Position numbers and translations under genes: made by a program. From the NCBI GenBank assembly GCA_013002885.1, contig JABDLS010000086.1, positions 21,250 to 85,249 of the forward strand: a stretch of 64,000 bases of DNA, read 5' to 3'. How positions within the stretch are numbered: position 1 is the stretch's first letter; the number at the start of each line of letters is the position of its first letter. The DNA is from Gemmatimonadota bacterium (GTDB lineage: Bacteria; Gemmatimonadota; Gemmatimonadetes; Longimicrobiales; Gaopeijiaceae). The notes under the pieces are model-generated. The model made no database searches, was not told the origin of the DNA, and was given only the letters and a program-made list of their open reading frames with translations. This document shows positions 18,394-27,721 of this stretch, in pieces.

Positions 18394-19268
18394 TCGGCCA
18401 GCCTCGCCGGGAGGATGATGCTGATCTGGGATCCCGGCAGAGGGGACATGCCGTCGACGAGGGGTGGCGTGTCATCCCACTCGGGTACCTGACCGATGCG
18501 AGCCGTCCCGCTGCGGATGGTGATGGCGCCGTCCCATCGGCGGACCTGCCTGCGGATCTGCTGGATCCCCTGTCCTCGCCCGGAGTCCGGAAAGCGGGTG
18601 AGACCGTGGAGGAAAGCCGCCTCCAGAGCAGTGGCATCCGCCCACCGGTCACCGTAGCGGGCCGAGTGTTCGTCGGTGAGGGAGCCACGGAAGCCGCGCC
18701 CGACGTCCATGACGGAAATCACCACGACGTAACGCCCCAGCCGTTTCGTCCAGTTGTATGCCTGGGCAGCCACCCAACCGGGGGCCTCGGCGTGCTCGAT
18801 GATGTTCTGACAGACCTCGGAGAGGATCACCGAGAACTGGACCACGGCCGTCGCCGGGTAGCCGAGCTTGGATGAGAGAATGGCTCCGGCACCGCTCTGG
18901 ACGCGATCGATGACTTCATGAACGTCCGAGTTGGCAGCGACCGACATGATCTCCAGAAGAACGTCCGACGGCCCCCCGCCTCCTCGACGGGGCGTGGCCT
19001 CGAAGTCGAAGACCTCCCGGGCAGCCGCTTGAAAGCCCATCCGGGCCAGATATCCCCCGACGTCGGCGTTTTCGGGAAGCTGGAGCTTCGGGCGGCCTTC
19101 CTGAGCCCGAGCCGCCACCGTCCCTGCCACGAGAAGGGCCAGCATCCCATTGGGATCGATCCACCTCAGATGCCGAGCGTCGAAGAGCGCACGCTCGCCG
19201 ACGACCTCGACGACTCCGTCGAGGAATTCGTCGATGGTGCGGTGGTCCAGCGATCCGGGTACGGGAAT
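18390..19268 (-). CDS. STAS domain + GHKL (HATPase_c) regulatory ATPase, non-canonical start
   Basis: About 290 residues. The C-terminal half is a GHKL ATPase: N-box SVILSEVCQNIIEHAE, G1 box VMDVGRGF, G2 box GRGQGIQQI. The frame continues upstream of the first ATG (19145) into sequence reading VIPVPGSLDHRTIDEFLDG and ARHLRWIDPNGMLALL, which looks like the core of a STAS-type domain, so the real start should be near 19270. No ATG, GTG or TTG exists between the in-frame stop at 19302-19304 and 19145. A strong GAGGAGGA (minus strand, 19288-19281) precedes an ATT (19268), a GTC (19271) and a CTG (19277). I chose ATT tentatively. Likely an anti-sigma or STAS-phosphorylating kinase with the next gene as partner. 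Confidence 0.6.
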   Translation of the reverse strand: MPVPGSLDHRTIDEFLDGVVEVVGERALFDARHLRWIDPNGMLALLVAGTVAARAQEGRPKLQLPENADVGGYLARMGFQAAAREVFDFEATPRRGGGGPSDVLLEIMSVAANSDVHEVIDRVQSGAGAILSSKLGYPATAVVQFSVILSEVCQNIIEHAEAPGWVAAQAYNWTKRLGRYVVVISVMDVGRGFRGSLTDEHSARYGDRWADATALEAAFLHGLTRFPDSGRGQGIQQIRRQVRRWDGAITIRSGTARIGQVPEWDDTPPLVDGMSPLPGSQISIILPARLAE

Positions 19269-19273
19269 GACGT

Positions 19274-20221
19274 TCAGGAGTCCTCCTCTCGTGTCTGTGC
19301 TTCACCAACGGCCGCCGTCACCTCCCGAAGATGTCGGATCAGACCCGACACTCCGCTGCGCTCCGCCGCCGCCGCGGAAACCCGGCTCGCTTTTCGGGCG
19401 GCATCGGGTTCACCGTCGCCAGCCAGCAGCCTGCAGCACATGACACCTGCCCAGACGTCTCCACACCCTGTCGGGTCCGGCTCGTCCACCGGGTAACTCG
19501 GAATCTCGTGCTTGACGACGCTCCCGTCATCTCGACGTGACCAGCAAACGGCTCCGTCGACCCCCTGGGTACACGCGAGGAGCGACGGCCCGGCGGCGAG
19601 CACCCGACGCGCCATTGCTTCGACCGGCGTCTCTCCTCGGAGAAGGTCCATCTCGTCCGCGTTCAGCTGGACGGTGTCGAAGCACGTCATCCAGCGGGGC
19701 CACGAGGGCAGTCGCCGCGGCTCGCGGACCCCGTCCTGGCCGTTCCCGAGAAAGAGGGAGTGGAGGTCGGCGTAGACCGGACCTCCAAAGGCGCTCCGCA
19801 CCATGGAGGCGGCGTCCACGGTGAGTTCGTGACCCGAGATAAAGTTCACGAGGAGTGCGTCGCACTCGGCGGCCGAGGCAGCCAGGTCACCGCCGTCCCA
19901 TCCCCCGACGCCACCTGTCAGGCGCTCCGTTCGCCGGGCGTCGTCATGGTAGCGGAGCTCCACTCGATTGTTCGGCGCCGGCACCTCCACGATGCCTCCC
20001 GTGTCGAAGCCCGCTGCGATGAGCCAATCCTCGACGACGTCCAGGGCGTCCTCGCCCACCCGGGCGAGTGGGAGGAGGTGCCACTCCGGCGGCAGTACCG
20101 CCGCGGCCCCGGCCAGGGTGTAAGCCAAGCCTCCCAATTCATCCGCCGACTCCGACCGGCCGCGTAGCCCGACGATGCGGTCCACGACGAAGGTCCCGAC
20201 GACGCCGAGGACGCGTTCCAC
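19274..20221 (-). CDS. PfkB family carbohydrate/nucleoside kinase
   Basis: A 315-residue ribokinase-fold kinase with GTG start. The end carries the PfkB signature DPTGCGDVWAGVM, whose Asp is the catalytic base, and the middle has QLNADEMDLLRG, the second family block. The N terminus (LGVVGTFVVDRI) lacks the common GGSxxN motif but has the strand and GGLAYTLAGAAAV substitute. Substrate unknown; it could be a sugar or nucleoside. It lies directly between a ROK kinase and the STAS-ATPase, with a 9-base gap to the former, and so is probably co-transcribed. Confidence 0.85.
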   Translation of the reverse strand: MERVLGVVGTFVVDRIVGLRGRSESADELGGLAYTLAGAAAVLPPEWHLLPLARVGEDALDVVEDWLIAAGFDTGGIVEVPAPNNRVELRYHDDARRTERLTGGVGGWDGGDLAASAAECDALLVNFISGHELTVDAASMVRSAFGGPVYADLHSLFLGNGQDGVREPRRLPSWPRWMTCFDTVQLNADEMDLLRGETPVEAMARRVLAAGPSLLACTQGVDGAVCWSRRDDGSVVKHEIPSYPVDEPDPTGCGDVWAGVMCCRLLAGDGEPDAARKASRVSAAAAERSGVSGLIRHLREVTAAVGEAQTREEDS

Positions 20222-20230
20222 AACCCGTCG

Positions 20231-21208
20231 TCAGTGGGACGAGTCGGCGAGGAAGATCCCTGCCGCGCCGATCACGCCTGCGGTCTGCGGAAGGGCGCCA
20301 GCCACGATCTCGCACGCGTTCACGGCGCTGGCGAACGCCCGCTTCCGGACCTCGCTGCGGAGGGGATCGAAGAGGTGTCGATCGGCCCGGGTCACCCCCC
20401 CGACGACCACCACCATCTCCGGGTTGAAGAGGTTCACCAAATTGGCGATACCCACCCCGAGGTACCGTGCCGTCTCTCGGATCACCTCGCCGGCGTAGCG
20501 ATCTCCGCGGGTGAGGGCCTCGTGGACCGTCGCCGCCGTGATTCTGTCGAGATCTCCAGCAACGAGTTCGGACAAGATCGACTCCGCTCCGGCGTCGAGT
20601 CCTTCTCGGGCCCGGAGAGCGATGTTCGGTCCAGAAGCGTAGGCCTCCAGGCAGCCGAGGTTACCGCATCCGCATTGCCGCCCATCCACCTGGATCGTCA
20701 TGTGACCGATCTCTCCAGCCGACCCGCTGGCGCCCCTGACAAGGTGCCCCTCGGTGATGAGTCCACCTCCGATGCCGGTCCCGAGGGTCACCCCCACCAC
20801 GGAGGTCAGGCCTCGGGCCGCCCCCTGCCACCACTCGCCGTACGTGGCACAGTTGGCGTCGTTGTCGAGCGACGCAGGTAGACCTACCGCTTCGCCCACC
20901 CGACCACGGATGGGATAGCCGTCCCACCCGAGGTTGGGCGTGGACAGGATGATGCCCTGGTCCAGGTCGAGGGGTCCAGGACAACCGATGCCCACGCCTA
21001 CGAAGTCGTCCAAACCACCCTCCGGTGAAGCCTCGGCGATCACCTCTTCGGCCATGGACTCGATATCGTTCACCGACGCTTCGGCTCCCCGCTCAGGCTG
21101 CGTCGGCTGCGTGCGAAGGGCCCCGATCTCCCCACCCGCGTAGGGCACAGCGGCGACGACCAGATTCGTGCCGCCGATATCGACGCCGAGGACCCACCGG
21201 TCGCTCAC
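20231..21208 (-). CDS. ROK family sugar kinase (glucokinase-like)
   Basis: A 325-residue ROK protein. [10 protein letters not shown] is the phosphate-1 motif, [13 protein letters not shown] holds the catalytic Asp, [10 protein letters not shown] is the second phosphate motif, GEIGHM has the sugar-contacting Glu and His, and [14 protein letters not shown] is the ROK zinc-binding motif with three Cys. It has no DNA-binding domain, so it is a kinase and not a ROK repressor. Glucose is a reasonable substrate guess. The GTG start at 21208 overlaps the lepA stop as GTGA. Confidence 0.92.
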   Translation of the reverse strand: MSDRWVLGVDIGGTNLVVAAVPYAGGEIGALRTQPTQPERGAEASVNDIESMAEEVIAEASPEGGLDDFVGVGIGCPGPLDLDQGIILSTPNLGWDGYPIRGRVGEAVGLPASLDNDANCATYGEWWQGAARGLTSVVGVTLGTGIGGGLITEGHLVRGASGSAGEIGHMTIQVDGRQCGCGNLGCLEAYASGPNIALRAREGLDAGAESILSELVAGDLDRITAATVHEALTRGDRYAGEVIRETARYLGVGIANLVNLFNPEMVVVVGGVTRADRHLFDPLRSEVRKRAFASAVNACEIVAGALPQTAGVIGAAGIFLADSSH

Positions 21209-23007
21209 TCGTCGCTCAGGTCGAGGACGGCGAGGAACGCCTCCTGCGGGATCTCCACGGTCCCCACCTGCTTCATTCGCCGTTTTCCTTCCCGTTGCTT
21301 CTCGAGCAGCTTGCGCTTGCGGCTGATGTCACCGCCGTAGCACTTGGCGGTCACGTTCTTTCTCAGTGCCTTCACGTTGGTTCTGGCGACGACGTTGTTG
21401 CCGATGGCCGCCTGGAGGGCGACGGCGAATTGCTGCCTCGGAATGAGGTCCTTGAGCTTGCGTACCAGGTCCCTCCCATACTCGTAGGCCTTGCTCTCGT
21501 GGATGATGACACTGAAGGCGTCCACCGGGTCCCCATTCACCATGATGTCGAGCTTCACCAGATCATCGGCACGATAGCTGTCGAACTCGTAGTCGAGCGC
21601 CGCATAGCCGCGAGTTCCGCTCTTGAGCCGATCGTAGAAGTCAAGGACGATCTCCGAGAGGGGGAGCTCGAAATCCAGCTCCACTCGCTGGGTGTCCAGG
21701 TATTTCATTCCGTGGAAGACGCCACGCCGGTCGTAGCAGAGCTTCTGGACATTCCCGATGTACTCGGCCGGGCATAGGATGCGGGCGCGTACGATGGGCT
21801 CCGAGATGGTCTCGATACGGCCTCGCTCAGGTAGGGCCGTGGGGCTCTCAACCTCCAGGGAGGTGCCGTCGGTGAGTTCCACGTGGTATTCCACGTTCGG
21901 CACCGTAGTGATCAGCTCGACATCGAACTCCCGCTCCAGCCGCTCCTGGATGATCTCCATGTGCAGGAGGCCGAGGAACCCACAGCGGAACCCGAAGCCC
22001 AGCGCAGCAGACGTCTCCGGCTCGTACTGAAGAGCGGCGTCGTTCAGACTCAGTCGCTCCAGCGCGTCCCGAAGGTCCTCATAGTCGTCGGCGTCGGTGG
22101 GGTACAGGCCGGCGAAGACCATGGGCCGAGCCTCCTGGTATCCCGGCAGAAGCTCCGTCGCTCGGTTGTCCGCGTCGAGGATCGTATCGCCGACCTTGGT
22201 ATCCGCAACCTCCTTGATGGCCGCCACGAGGTAGCCCACCTCGCCTGGGCCCAACTCCTTCTGCGGGATGCGGCCCAAGCGCATGCACCCTACCTCCGTC
22301 ACCTCGTACTTCACGTTGGCGTTGCCGAACGTGATCTCCATACCCTCCCGGAGGACGCCGTCGACGACGCGGACGGAGGGCACGGCACCCAGGTACTTGT
22401 CGTAATACGAATCGAAAATGAGGGCGCGGAGGGGCGCTTCGCGGTCGCCTCCGGGGGCAGGCACCCGTTCGACCACAGCCTCCAGGATCGCCGGAATTCC
22501 CAACCCCTCCTTGGCGCTCGCCAGAAGAATGGAGTCGGGTTCGACGCCGAGGAGATCCGCCACCTCATCGCGCCGCCGCTCGGGCTCTGCTCCCGGCAGA
22601 TCGATCTTGTTGATGACCGGGAGGATCTCGAGATCGGCCTCGAGGGCGAGGAACAGGTTGGACAAGGTCTGTGCCTGAACGCCCTGGGTCGCGTCCACCA
22701 CGAGTATGGCTCCTTCACACGCCGCCAAAGACCGCGAGACCTCGTAGGTGAAGTCGACATGGCCCGGAGTGTCGATGAGGTTCAACTCATACTCGACACC
22801 GTCTCCCGCCTCATAAGACATCCGAACGGCGTGGAGCTTGATGGTGATGCCCCGCTCGCGCTCGAGCTCGTTGTCGTCCAGCACCTGGGCACGCATCTGC
22901 CGTTGATCGAGGGTCTTGGTACCCTCGAGCAGTCGATCGGCGAGCGTCGACTTCCCATGGTCGATATGCGCAACGATGCAGAAGTTGCGGATGCGGTCGG
23001 TCTGCAC
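21205..23007 (-). CDS. lepA: Elongation factor 4 (LepA), back-translocating GTPase
   Basis: A 600-residue translational GTPase, the normal LepA length. [14 protein letters not shown] is the G1 loop, [12 protein letters not shown] covers switch [11 protein letters not shown] is G3 and NKIDLPGA is G4. The C terminus has the LepA-specific [26 protein letters not shown] segment. It is GTG-started. LepA remodels ribosomes and affects initiation and assembly under stress. It heads a five-gene minus-strand group with the ROK and PfkB kinases and the STAS/ATPase pair. Confidence 0.97.
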   Translation of the reverse strand: MQTDRIRNFCIVAHIDHGKSTLADRLLEGTKTLDQRQMRAQVLDDNELERERGITIKLHAVRMSYEAGDGVEYELNLIDTPGHVDFTYEVSRSLAACEGAILVVDATQGVQAQTLSNLFLALEADLEILPVINKIDLPGAEPERRRDEVADLLGVEPDSILLASAKEGLGIPAILEAVVERVPAPGGDREAPLRALIFDSYYDKYLGAVPSVRVVDGVLREGMEITFGNANVKYEVTEVGCMRLGRIPQKELGPGEVGYLVAAIKEVADTKVGDTILDADNRATELLPGYQEARPMVFAGLYPTDADDYEDLRDALERLSLNDAALQYEPETSAALGFGFRCGFLGLLHMEIIQERLEREFDVELITTVPNVEYHVELTDGTSLEVESPTALPERGRIETISEPIVRARILCPAEYIGNVQKLCYDRRGVFHGMKYLDTQRVELDFELPLSEIVLDFYDRLKSGTRGYAALDYEFDSYRADDLVKLDIMVNGDPVDAFSVIIHESKAYEYGRDLVRKLKDLIPRQQFAVALQAAIGNNVVARTNVKALRKNVTAKCYGGDISRKRKLLEKQREGKRRMKQVGTVEIPQEAFLAVLDLSDE

Positions 23008-23043
23008 GGCAGGCTCGGTCCAGTGAACACACGAGGCTGCGGG

Positions 23044-23109
23044 GGCAGCCTACAAGATGGCGGGAGCCAAAGTTAACCGAGCCTCCGGGCACCTCGTAGG
23101 GGGGCTGCC
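23044..23109 (-). terminator. Possible long-loop inverted repeat upstream of lepA
   Basis: GGCAGCC (23044-23050) is complementary to GGCTGCC (23103-23109) across a 52-base loop, between the DUF4384-like stop and the lepA start. It might end the upstream transcript, but the loop is long and no T tract is present. Confidence 0.2.
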
Positions 23110-23116
23110 TCGAGGA

Positions 23117-24553
23117 TCAACCTCCCGGACGGCGTTTCGGTCTCGCCGATGTCGGCTGGCGGGAACCACGCGACCCTGACCGAGCTGCCGGCGGGGGACG
23201 GCGCGCCGGCGCCGGCCGAGCGCCGGAGCGGGGAGGGCGGACGGGAGCATTCCTTGCGCCAGACCGAGGCGGACGGGTCGGCGAGACGCGACCGCTGCTG
23301 CCATGAGGACGGGCTGGCCGCGCATTCCCGCCCGACCTCGGAGTACGAGTCGGAGTCGCACGAGGCACACCCCGGGGCGGACGCGTCGGCGTTGCTCGCC
23401 CGGAAGTGGAAGGGGTGCGGCCGGGTCGCGTCCGACCCATGGCACCGGAAGGACGGCGCTGGAGCGTCGGTCGTGCCCGCGACGTGGACCCGGACGCAGG
23501 CGTGCCGCGAACCGTGGGAGGAATACCTCGACGTGCCGACGGCAACGGCGGCTGCCTGAGGGAGGATCCCGTTCCCCTGCGGACGGATCCCGCCCTACTC
23601 CCGGCGGCGGACGGACGGGAGGCCGCGGTGGGCGAAGTCCTTCGGGGCACGACCGACCTCGCCCCGCGAGGGGCCTCCTTGTAGACGGCGGTTCGGCGCG
23701 GCGGTGCGGGTCGGCTCCGGACAATGGGTCGGGGCCCCGACCCCACGAGGCGAGCGGTGACGCTGTAGCGAGGCCGGGGTCCTATGGGCCGGGCGAACAC
23801 CACCCGCGTCCCGAGATAGCGGAAGCCCGGATAGAAGTACGGATCATCCCAGATGACGACCTGAAAGGAGCTGCATGCTCTGGCATACGGGTCCCAGTTG
23901 GAGTATGGCCGGTAGTCGTGGCAGTCGTAGCAGAGGAAACGGGGATAGTCGTGCGCCTCATCGACGTTGTACTCCAGGAAGTCGAGAGCGTATCCCGCCG
24001 TTTCCCAATCGGGAAGGACCGCAGCGACATAGTCGTCGATAGCGACGTACGGGTCCTGATACACTCGGTCGCCCACTCCGCGGAGGTCCCAGCCCCCGTC
24101 TTCGTTCCAGCCGAAGAGAGAGAAGTCGAGAGGCTGGTAGGACGCCAGCATGAAGAAGTACCCCACCCCGGGATCTTCCCGGACCCGCCACCGAGCGCCC
24201 TCGGAGAAGACAAGCCGATAGTCGCGCCCTCCGACGACGAAGGGGTCGGCGTCGGGGTGCTGGGGATAGACCAGGGAGATGCGGCCATCGGTGTCGATGC
24301 GGAAGATGGCGCCGTACGCATCGTGTGAGGTGCGATAGTAGACACGCACTTCGTCACCCCTCTCCACCACGGCATCCGAACCCCGATCAAGCCATACGCG
24401 GGCTTCGAGCGAGTCCTCCACCACGAGCCGACCCTGATCGGACGCGTCGGCGCCGTAAGGATCATCGACGTAGGAATCCTGTGTCGCGCCTGGGTTCGGG
24501 GAGAACCCCAGGGCCGCGAGGATGAGCAAGGCTCTTCGGTTCGTGGTGCTCAT
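23117..24553 (-). CDS. Secreted DUF4384-like protein with CxxCH and a basic Pro/Arg-rich tail
   Basis: A 478-residue exported protein. After a signal peptide (residues 1-24, ending PGATQ) come about 245 ordered, acidic and aromatic residues. The first part (VWLDRGSDAVVERGDEVRVYYRTSHDAYGAIFRIDTDGRIS region) matches the DUF4384 strand pattern. LCYDCHDY contains a CxxCH, the covalent heme-c motif, though a single motif could also be a disulfide or metal site. From about residue 270 to the end the protein is low-complexity, rich in Arg, Pro, Ser, Thr and Gly, with repeated PPRSGAR-like units and a high positive charge. The tail may bind peptidoglycan, LPS or polyanions; that is inference. Confidence 0.72.
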   Translation of the reverse strand: MSTTNRRALLILAALGFSPNPGATQDSYVDDPYGADASDQGRLVVEDSLEARVWLDRGSDAVVERGDEVRVYYRTSHDAYGAIFRIDTDGRISLVYPQHPDADPFVVGGRDYRLVFSEGARWRVREDPGVGYFFMLASYQPLDFSLFGWNEDGGWDLRGVGDRVYQDPYVAIDDYVAAVLPDWETAGYALDFLEYNVDEAHDYPRFLCYDCHDYRPYSNWDPYARACSSFQVVIWDDPYFYPGFRYLGTRVVFARPIGPRPRYSVTARLVGSGPRPIVRSRPAPPRRTAVYKEAPRGARSVVPRRTSPTAASRPSAAGSRAGSVRRGTGSSLRQPPLPSARRGIPPTVRGTPASGSTSRARPTLQRRPSGAMGRTRPGRTPSTSGRATPTRPPRGVPRATPTRTPRSGGNARPARPHGSSGRVSPTRPPRSGARNAPVRPPRSGARPAPARRPPPAARSGSRGSRQPTSARPKRRPGG

Positions 24554-24781
24554 TGATGGCCTTCATTGCGGTGGTCACCATCGATCTAGAGAGGCAACTG
24601 CCATGCCAGCGAGGAAAAGCCCGAACCACGGGCCTTCGCTTCGAGAGCGTCATCGTGTGAGGACACGCTGGTGCCCGCCAACCAGTACACCTTGCCCGCT
24701 TGCGTGGGAGGGCTACGGCCCCCGTTGAGGGGGCGTCCGACCTCCGGTAGCTTCTTCATCTGCCCCGAACCAGCCACACCG
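24554..24781 (+). promoter_or_regulatory. Divergent intergenic region with two small hairpins
   Basis: 228 bases separate the divergent DUF4384-like and DUF58 genes. Two short perfect hairpins are visible: CGTGT(24654-24658)/ACACG(24663-24667) with loop GAGG, and GCCCCC(24718-24723)/GGGGGC(24729-24734) with loop GTTGA, the second about 48 bases before the DUF58 start. They could be a leader structure of the DUF58-BatA-mfd transcript. I do not recognise a known riboswitch. Confidence 0.3.
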
Positions 24782-25711
24782 ATGAGCGACTCCCGAACAG
24801 TTAGCCGAGGAGGTCGGCGCGCCGACCTCCTCGACCCAGCCGCGCTGTCTCAGCTCGGGGGAATGGAGTTCGTCGCTCGCGAGGTGGTGGAGGGCTTTCT
24901 CATGGGCCTACATCGGTCTCCCCATCGAGGCTTCTCCGCCGAGTACGCCGAGTTGCGCGCGTATCAGGCCGGCGACGACCTGCGCTACATCGACTGGCGG
25001 ATGTTCGGCCGGTCCGATCGCTACTACGTGAAACAGTTCGAGGAAGAGACCAACCTCCGCGCCTACCTCTGTATCGACGTGAGTGAGTCCATGGGGTGGA
25101 GTTCCGACCCGGGTACCCAGCCCTCCAAGCTCTGGTACGCCAAGCATCTGGCCGCCTCACTCGGGCTCATCCTCATACGCCAGGGGGACTCGGTGGGCAT
25201 GGCAGCGTTCCACGAACGCACCATCGACCGAGTGAGAGCCCGGGGCGGTCGCCGCCAGTGGCACGAGCTGGCTCGAAGACTCGAGTCATTGGAATCCGCC
25301 GGCGGGACGTCTGCGGAGGGAGCATTGAAGGACCTCGCAATCCGGCTACGTCGGCGAGGCCTCGTCGTCCTCGTCTCGGACCTACTCGTCGATCGCGACG
25401 AGACGCTGACCGCACTGAAATTCCTCCGCCACCACGGGCACGAGGTACTGGTTTTCCATGTCATCGACCCGGGCGAACGGGAGCTGCCTGCGGCGTCGGA
25501 GGCTCGCTTCTACGATCCCGAGACGGAAGACGAGTTGCTGGTGAGCGTCGCCGACATCCGGGCGGAATACAGAGAAGCGGTGGAGGACGCCCTCGAGGAG
25601 TGGCGGCGTGACCTCAAGCCGCATGGCATCGACTATCAGGTCGTCGACACGGACAGCCCTATGACCCTCGCCCTTCGGGCCTACCTGCGTAAGCGGGAAC
25701 GGCTGGGCTGA
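24782..25711 (+). CDS. DUF58 (von Willebrand-like) protein
   Basis: A 309-residue cytosolic DUF58 protein. RGFSAEYAELRAYQAGDDLRYIDW and YVKQFEEETNL are the family's core; a VWA-like MIDAS start follows (CIDVSESMGW, D-x-S-x-S). DUF58 proteins usually act with MoxR AAA+ ATPases and BatA-type membrane proteins. Here the BatA-like gene follows after 18 bases but no MoxR gene is in the window. I chose ATG 24782 because the family N terminus begins there; the longer reading adds 37 unrelated residues. Confidence 0.9.
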   Translation: MSDSRTVSRGGRRADLLDPAALSQLGGMEFVAREVVEGFLMGLHRSPHRGFSAEYAELRAYQAGDDLRYIDWRMFGRSDRYYVKQFEEETNLRAYLCIDVSESMGWSSDPGTQPSKLWYAKHLAASLGLILIRQGDSVGMAAFHERTIDRVRARGGRRQWHELARRLESLESAGGTSAEGALKDLAIRLRRRGLVVLVSDLLVDRDETLTALKFLRHHGHEVLVFHVIDPGERELPAASEARFYDPETEDELLVSVADIRAEYREAVEDALEEWRRDLKPHGIDYQVVDTDSPMTLALRAYLRKRERLG

Positions 25712-25729
25712 GGAGGCCGAGGACCGAAC

Positions 25730-27721
25730 ATGGGTGCACTCAGTCCCCTCTTCCTCCTGGCGGGCGCCGCTGTGGCGGTACCCCTCTACCTTCACCTCTT
25801 CCACCGTCACAAGACCCGCCGCCTGAGCTTTCCGGCGCTCCGGTACCTGGAGAGGACCGAGCGGGAGCACGCCCGCCAGATCCGCATGCGCCAGATCCTC
25901 CTCCTTCTGATGCGGATGACCGTCCTTCTCCTGGTGGTTGGCGCAGGCGCTCGGCTGTTCTTCGCCGGACGCGGAGCGTCCCATCCACCCACCGCCACGG
26001 TCATCATCATCGACAATTCGCTGAGCAGTGGCCTGGTGGACGGGGAGCGGAGGGTCCTGGACGGCCTCAAGGAGCTGGCTCACGCGACCCTCGACGAAGC
26101 CACCGACGACGATCGATTCTGGGTAATCCGCGCAGGGGAGCCTTGGCTGCCCGCCCTCCCCGGAAACGCCGTGGACGGAAGGACCGCCGTGGACGAGACC
26201 GACGTCTCCGAGGCTGCGGGTGACCTCACGGCCGCCCTCCAGCGCGGTCGCCGCCTCCTCGAGGTCGCGGAGCTTCCGGTTCGCGAAATCCACCTGCTCT
26301 CGGATCTTCAGGCATCAGCGTTCGCGCAGTCCGGCGAGGCGCCCGCCGGGGACATTCCCGTCGTCGTTTGGAGTGGCACCAGAAGAGCCGCCGGGAACCG
26401 AGCCCTGGTCGGTGTGACCGTGGGAGGCGGACTACCACCTCTCGAGGGTCAGCGGACCCAGGTCACCGTCGAGTCGATGGAGGCCTTGGGGACCGGCGAC
26501 AGTGCCCACGTTCCGGTGCGATTGGTGGTCAACGAACGTATCCGGGGTGCGACGACCCTTCCCCCTGGAGCCCAGGCAACCATCTCGGTGCCCCCAGCGG
26601 GAAGCGGATGGATCCTGGGCTACGCTGACGCGGACCCCGACGACCTGAGGTCCGACGACCGCCGCTTCTTCGCTTTCCGGTCGCGACCCCCGCCTCGGGT
26701 CTCGGTCCAGGGTACGGCGGGCCTCTTCGTGGACGAGGCGGTGTCGGTTCTGTCCGAGGCCGGCCGGGTCCGCATGACCGCACCGGACGCCGCGGACCTG
26801 CTGGTGTCGGGGAACGGCGCGGGCCTGGATCAGCGTCCGCCCCAGGGCGCCGTCGTCATCCTCCCTCCGGCCGACGAGACACTCCTCCCGGCTCTGAATC
26901 GGCGACTGGCCGACGCCGGCATCCCATGGGCCTTCCAGCCGGCCCCTCGCGTGGGTCAATCGTCCCTGGTGGGCGACGCCCTGCCTCCGGTGCTCGAAGG
27001 TGTGACCGTCAGGCACGCTTTCGACATGGTGCCTGTCGGTGATCCCGCCGCCCCTCCTCGCACCCTCGCCGAGGCCGACGGACGGCCCTGGGCCGTGGAA
27101 AGCCGTGGACCATCGGGTCGTCGGTACCTTCTTCTGGCCTCGCCTCTTGATCGCGATGCCACGTCACTGCCCGTCTCGACTTCCATGCTCCGCTTCGTGG
27201 ACTGGCTCGCGAGCGAATGGTCCGGGACTGGCCTGGCACTGGCCGAACGTGTGGTGGGCGATCACCTGCCGGCTCCCGACGGGGCGACAACAGTGCGGTT
27301 TCCTTCGGGGTCCCAGATCGAAATCGACGGCACGCGCACCGTCCGCGGAACCGGCGAGGCGGGTTTCTACCGCTTCCTGGTCGGTGACTCCACGCTCTCG
27401 GTGGTGGCGCTGAATCCCCCCCGTTCCGAGTCCCGACTCGAACCTCTCTCAGAAGATCGGATCTCTTCGGCCATCGGTCCGGAGGTCTCCGTCGTGGAGA
27501 GAGAAGCAGAATGGCGGGGTGAGGTCTTTCGGGAGCGCCAGGGGCCGGAGCTATGGAATCGCCTGCTTCTTTCCGCGTTGCTGCTTCTTCTGATCGAGGC
27601 GTTCGCGGCGACGTCTGGAACAGGATCACCGCTGGGCATCCGCCGCGACTCGGAGTCGGCGCCCGGTGCTCGCCCGGCTCCCTCGGAGCTCGTCGGTAGC
27701 GCAACATCCGGTTCGAGTTGA
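25730..27721 (+). CDS. BatA-like aerotolerance-type membrane protein
   Basis: A 663-residue protein. The first 85 residues are the N-terminal membrane domain of BatA-type proteins (TIGR02226 style): a short TM helix, LYLHLFHRHKTRRLSFPALRYLE, then a second TM helix ending AGARLFFAG. A VWA-like domain follows (TVIIIDNSLSSGL), then periplasmic beta domains, and a final TM helix near 620-640 (LLLSALLLLLIEAFA). Bat proteins are linked to envelope stress tolerance with MoxR and DUF58 proteins. The TGA stop overlaps the mfd start region (TTGATG at 27718-27723). Confidence 0.82.
   Translation: MGALSPLFLLAGAAVAVPLYLHLFHRHKTRRLSFPALRYLERTEREHARQIRMRQILLLLMRMTVLLLVVGAGARLFFAGRGASHPPTATVIIIDNSLSSGLVDGERRVLDGLKELAHATLDEATDDDRFWVIRAGEPWLPALPGNAVDGRTAVDETDVSEAAGDLTAALQRGRRLLEVAELPVREIHLLSDLQASAFAQSGEAPAGDIPVVVWSGTRRAAGNRALVGVTVGGGLPPLEGQRTQVTVESMEALGTGDSAHVPVRLVVNERIRGATTLPPGAQATISVPPAGSGWILGYADADPDDLRSDDRRFFAFRSRPPPRVSVQGTAGLFVDEAVSVLSEAGRVRMTAPDAADLLVSGNGAGLDQRPPQGAVVILPPADETLLPALNRRLADAGIPWAFQPAPRVGQSSLVGDALPPVLEGVTVRHAFDMVPVGDPAAPPRTLAEADGRPWAVESRGPSGRRYLLLASPLDRDATSLPVSTSMLRFVDWLASEWSGTGLALAERVVGDHLPAPDGATTVRFPSGSQIEIDGTRTVRGTGEAGFYRFLVGDSTLSVVALNPPRSESRLEPLSEDRISSAIGPEVSVVEREAEWRGEVFRERQGPELWNRLLLSALLLLLIEAFAATSGTGSPLGIRRDSESAPGARPAPSELVGSATSGSS

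Noticed and set aside
24586..24777. Short minus-strand frame in the DUF4384/DUF58 intergenic region as a gene
   Set aside because: No ribosome-binding site and no recognised domain, and it overlaps the small hairpins. I prefer a non-coding reading.
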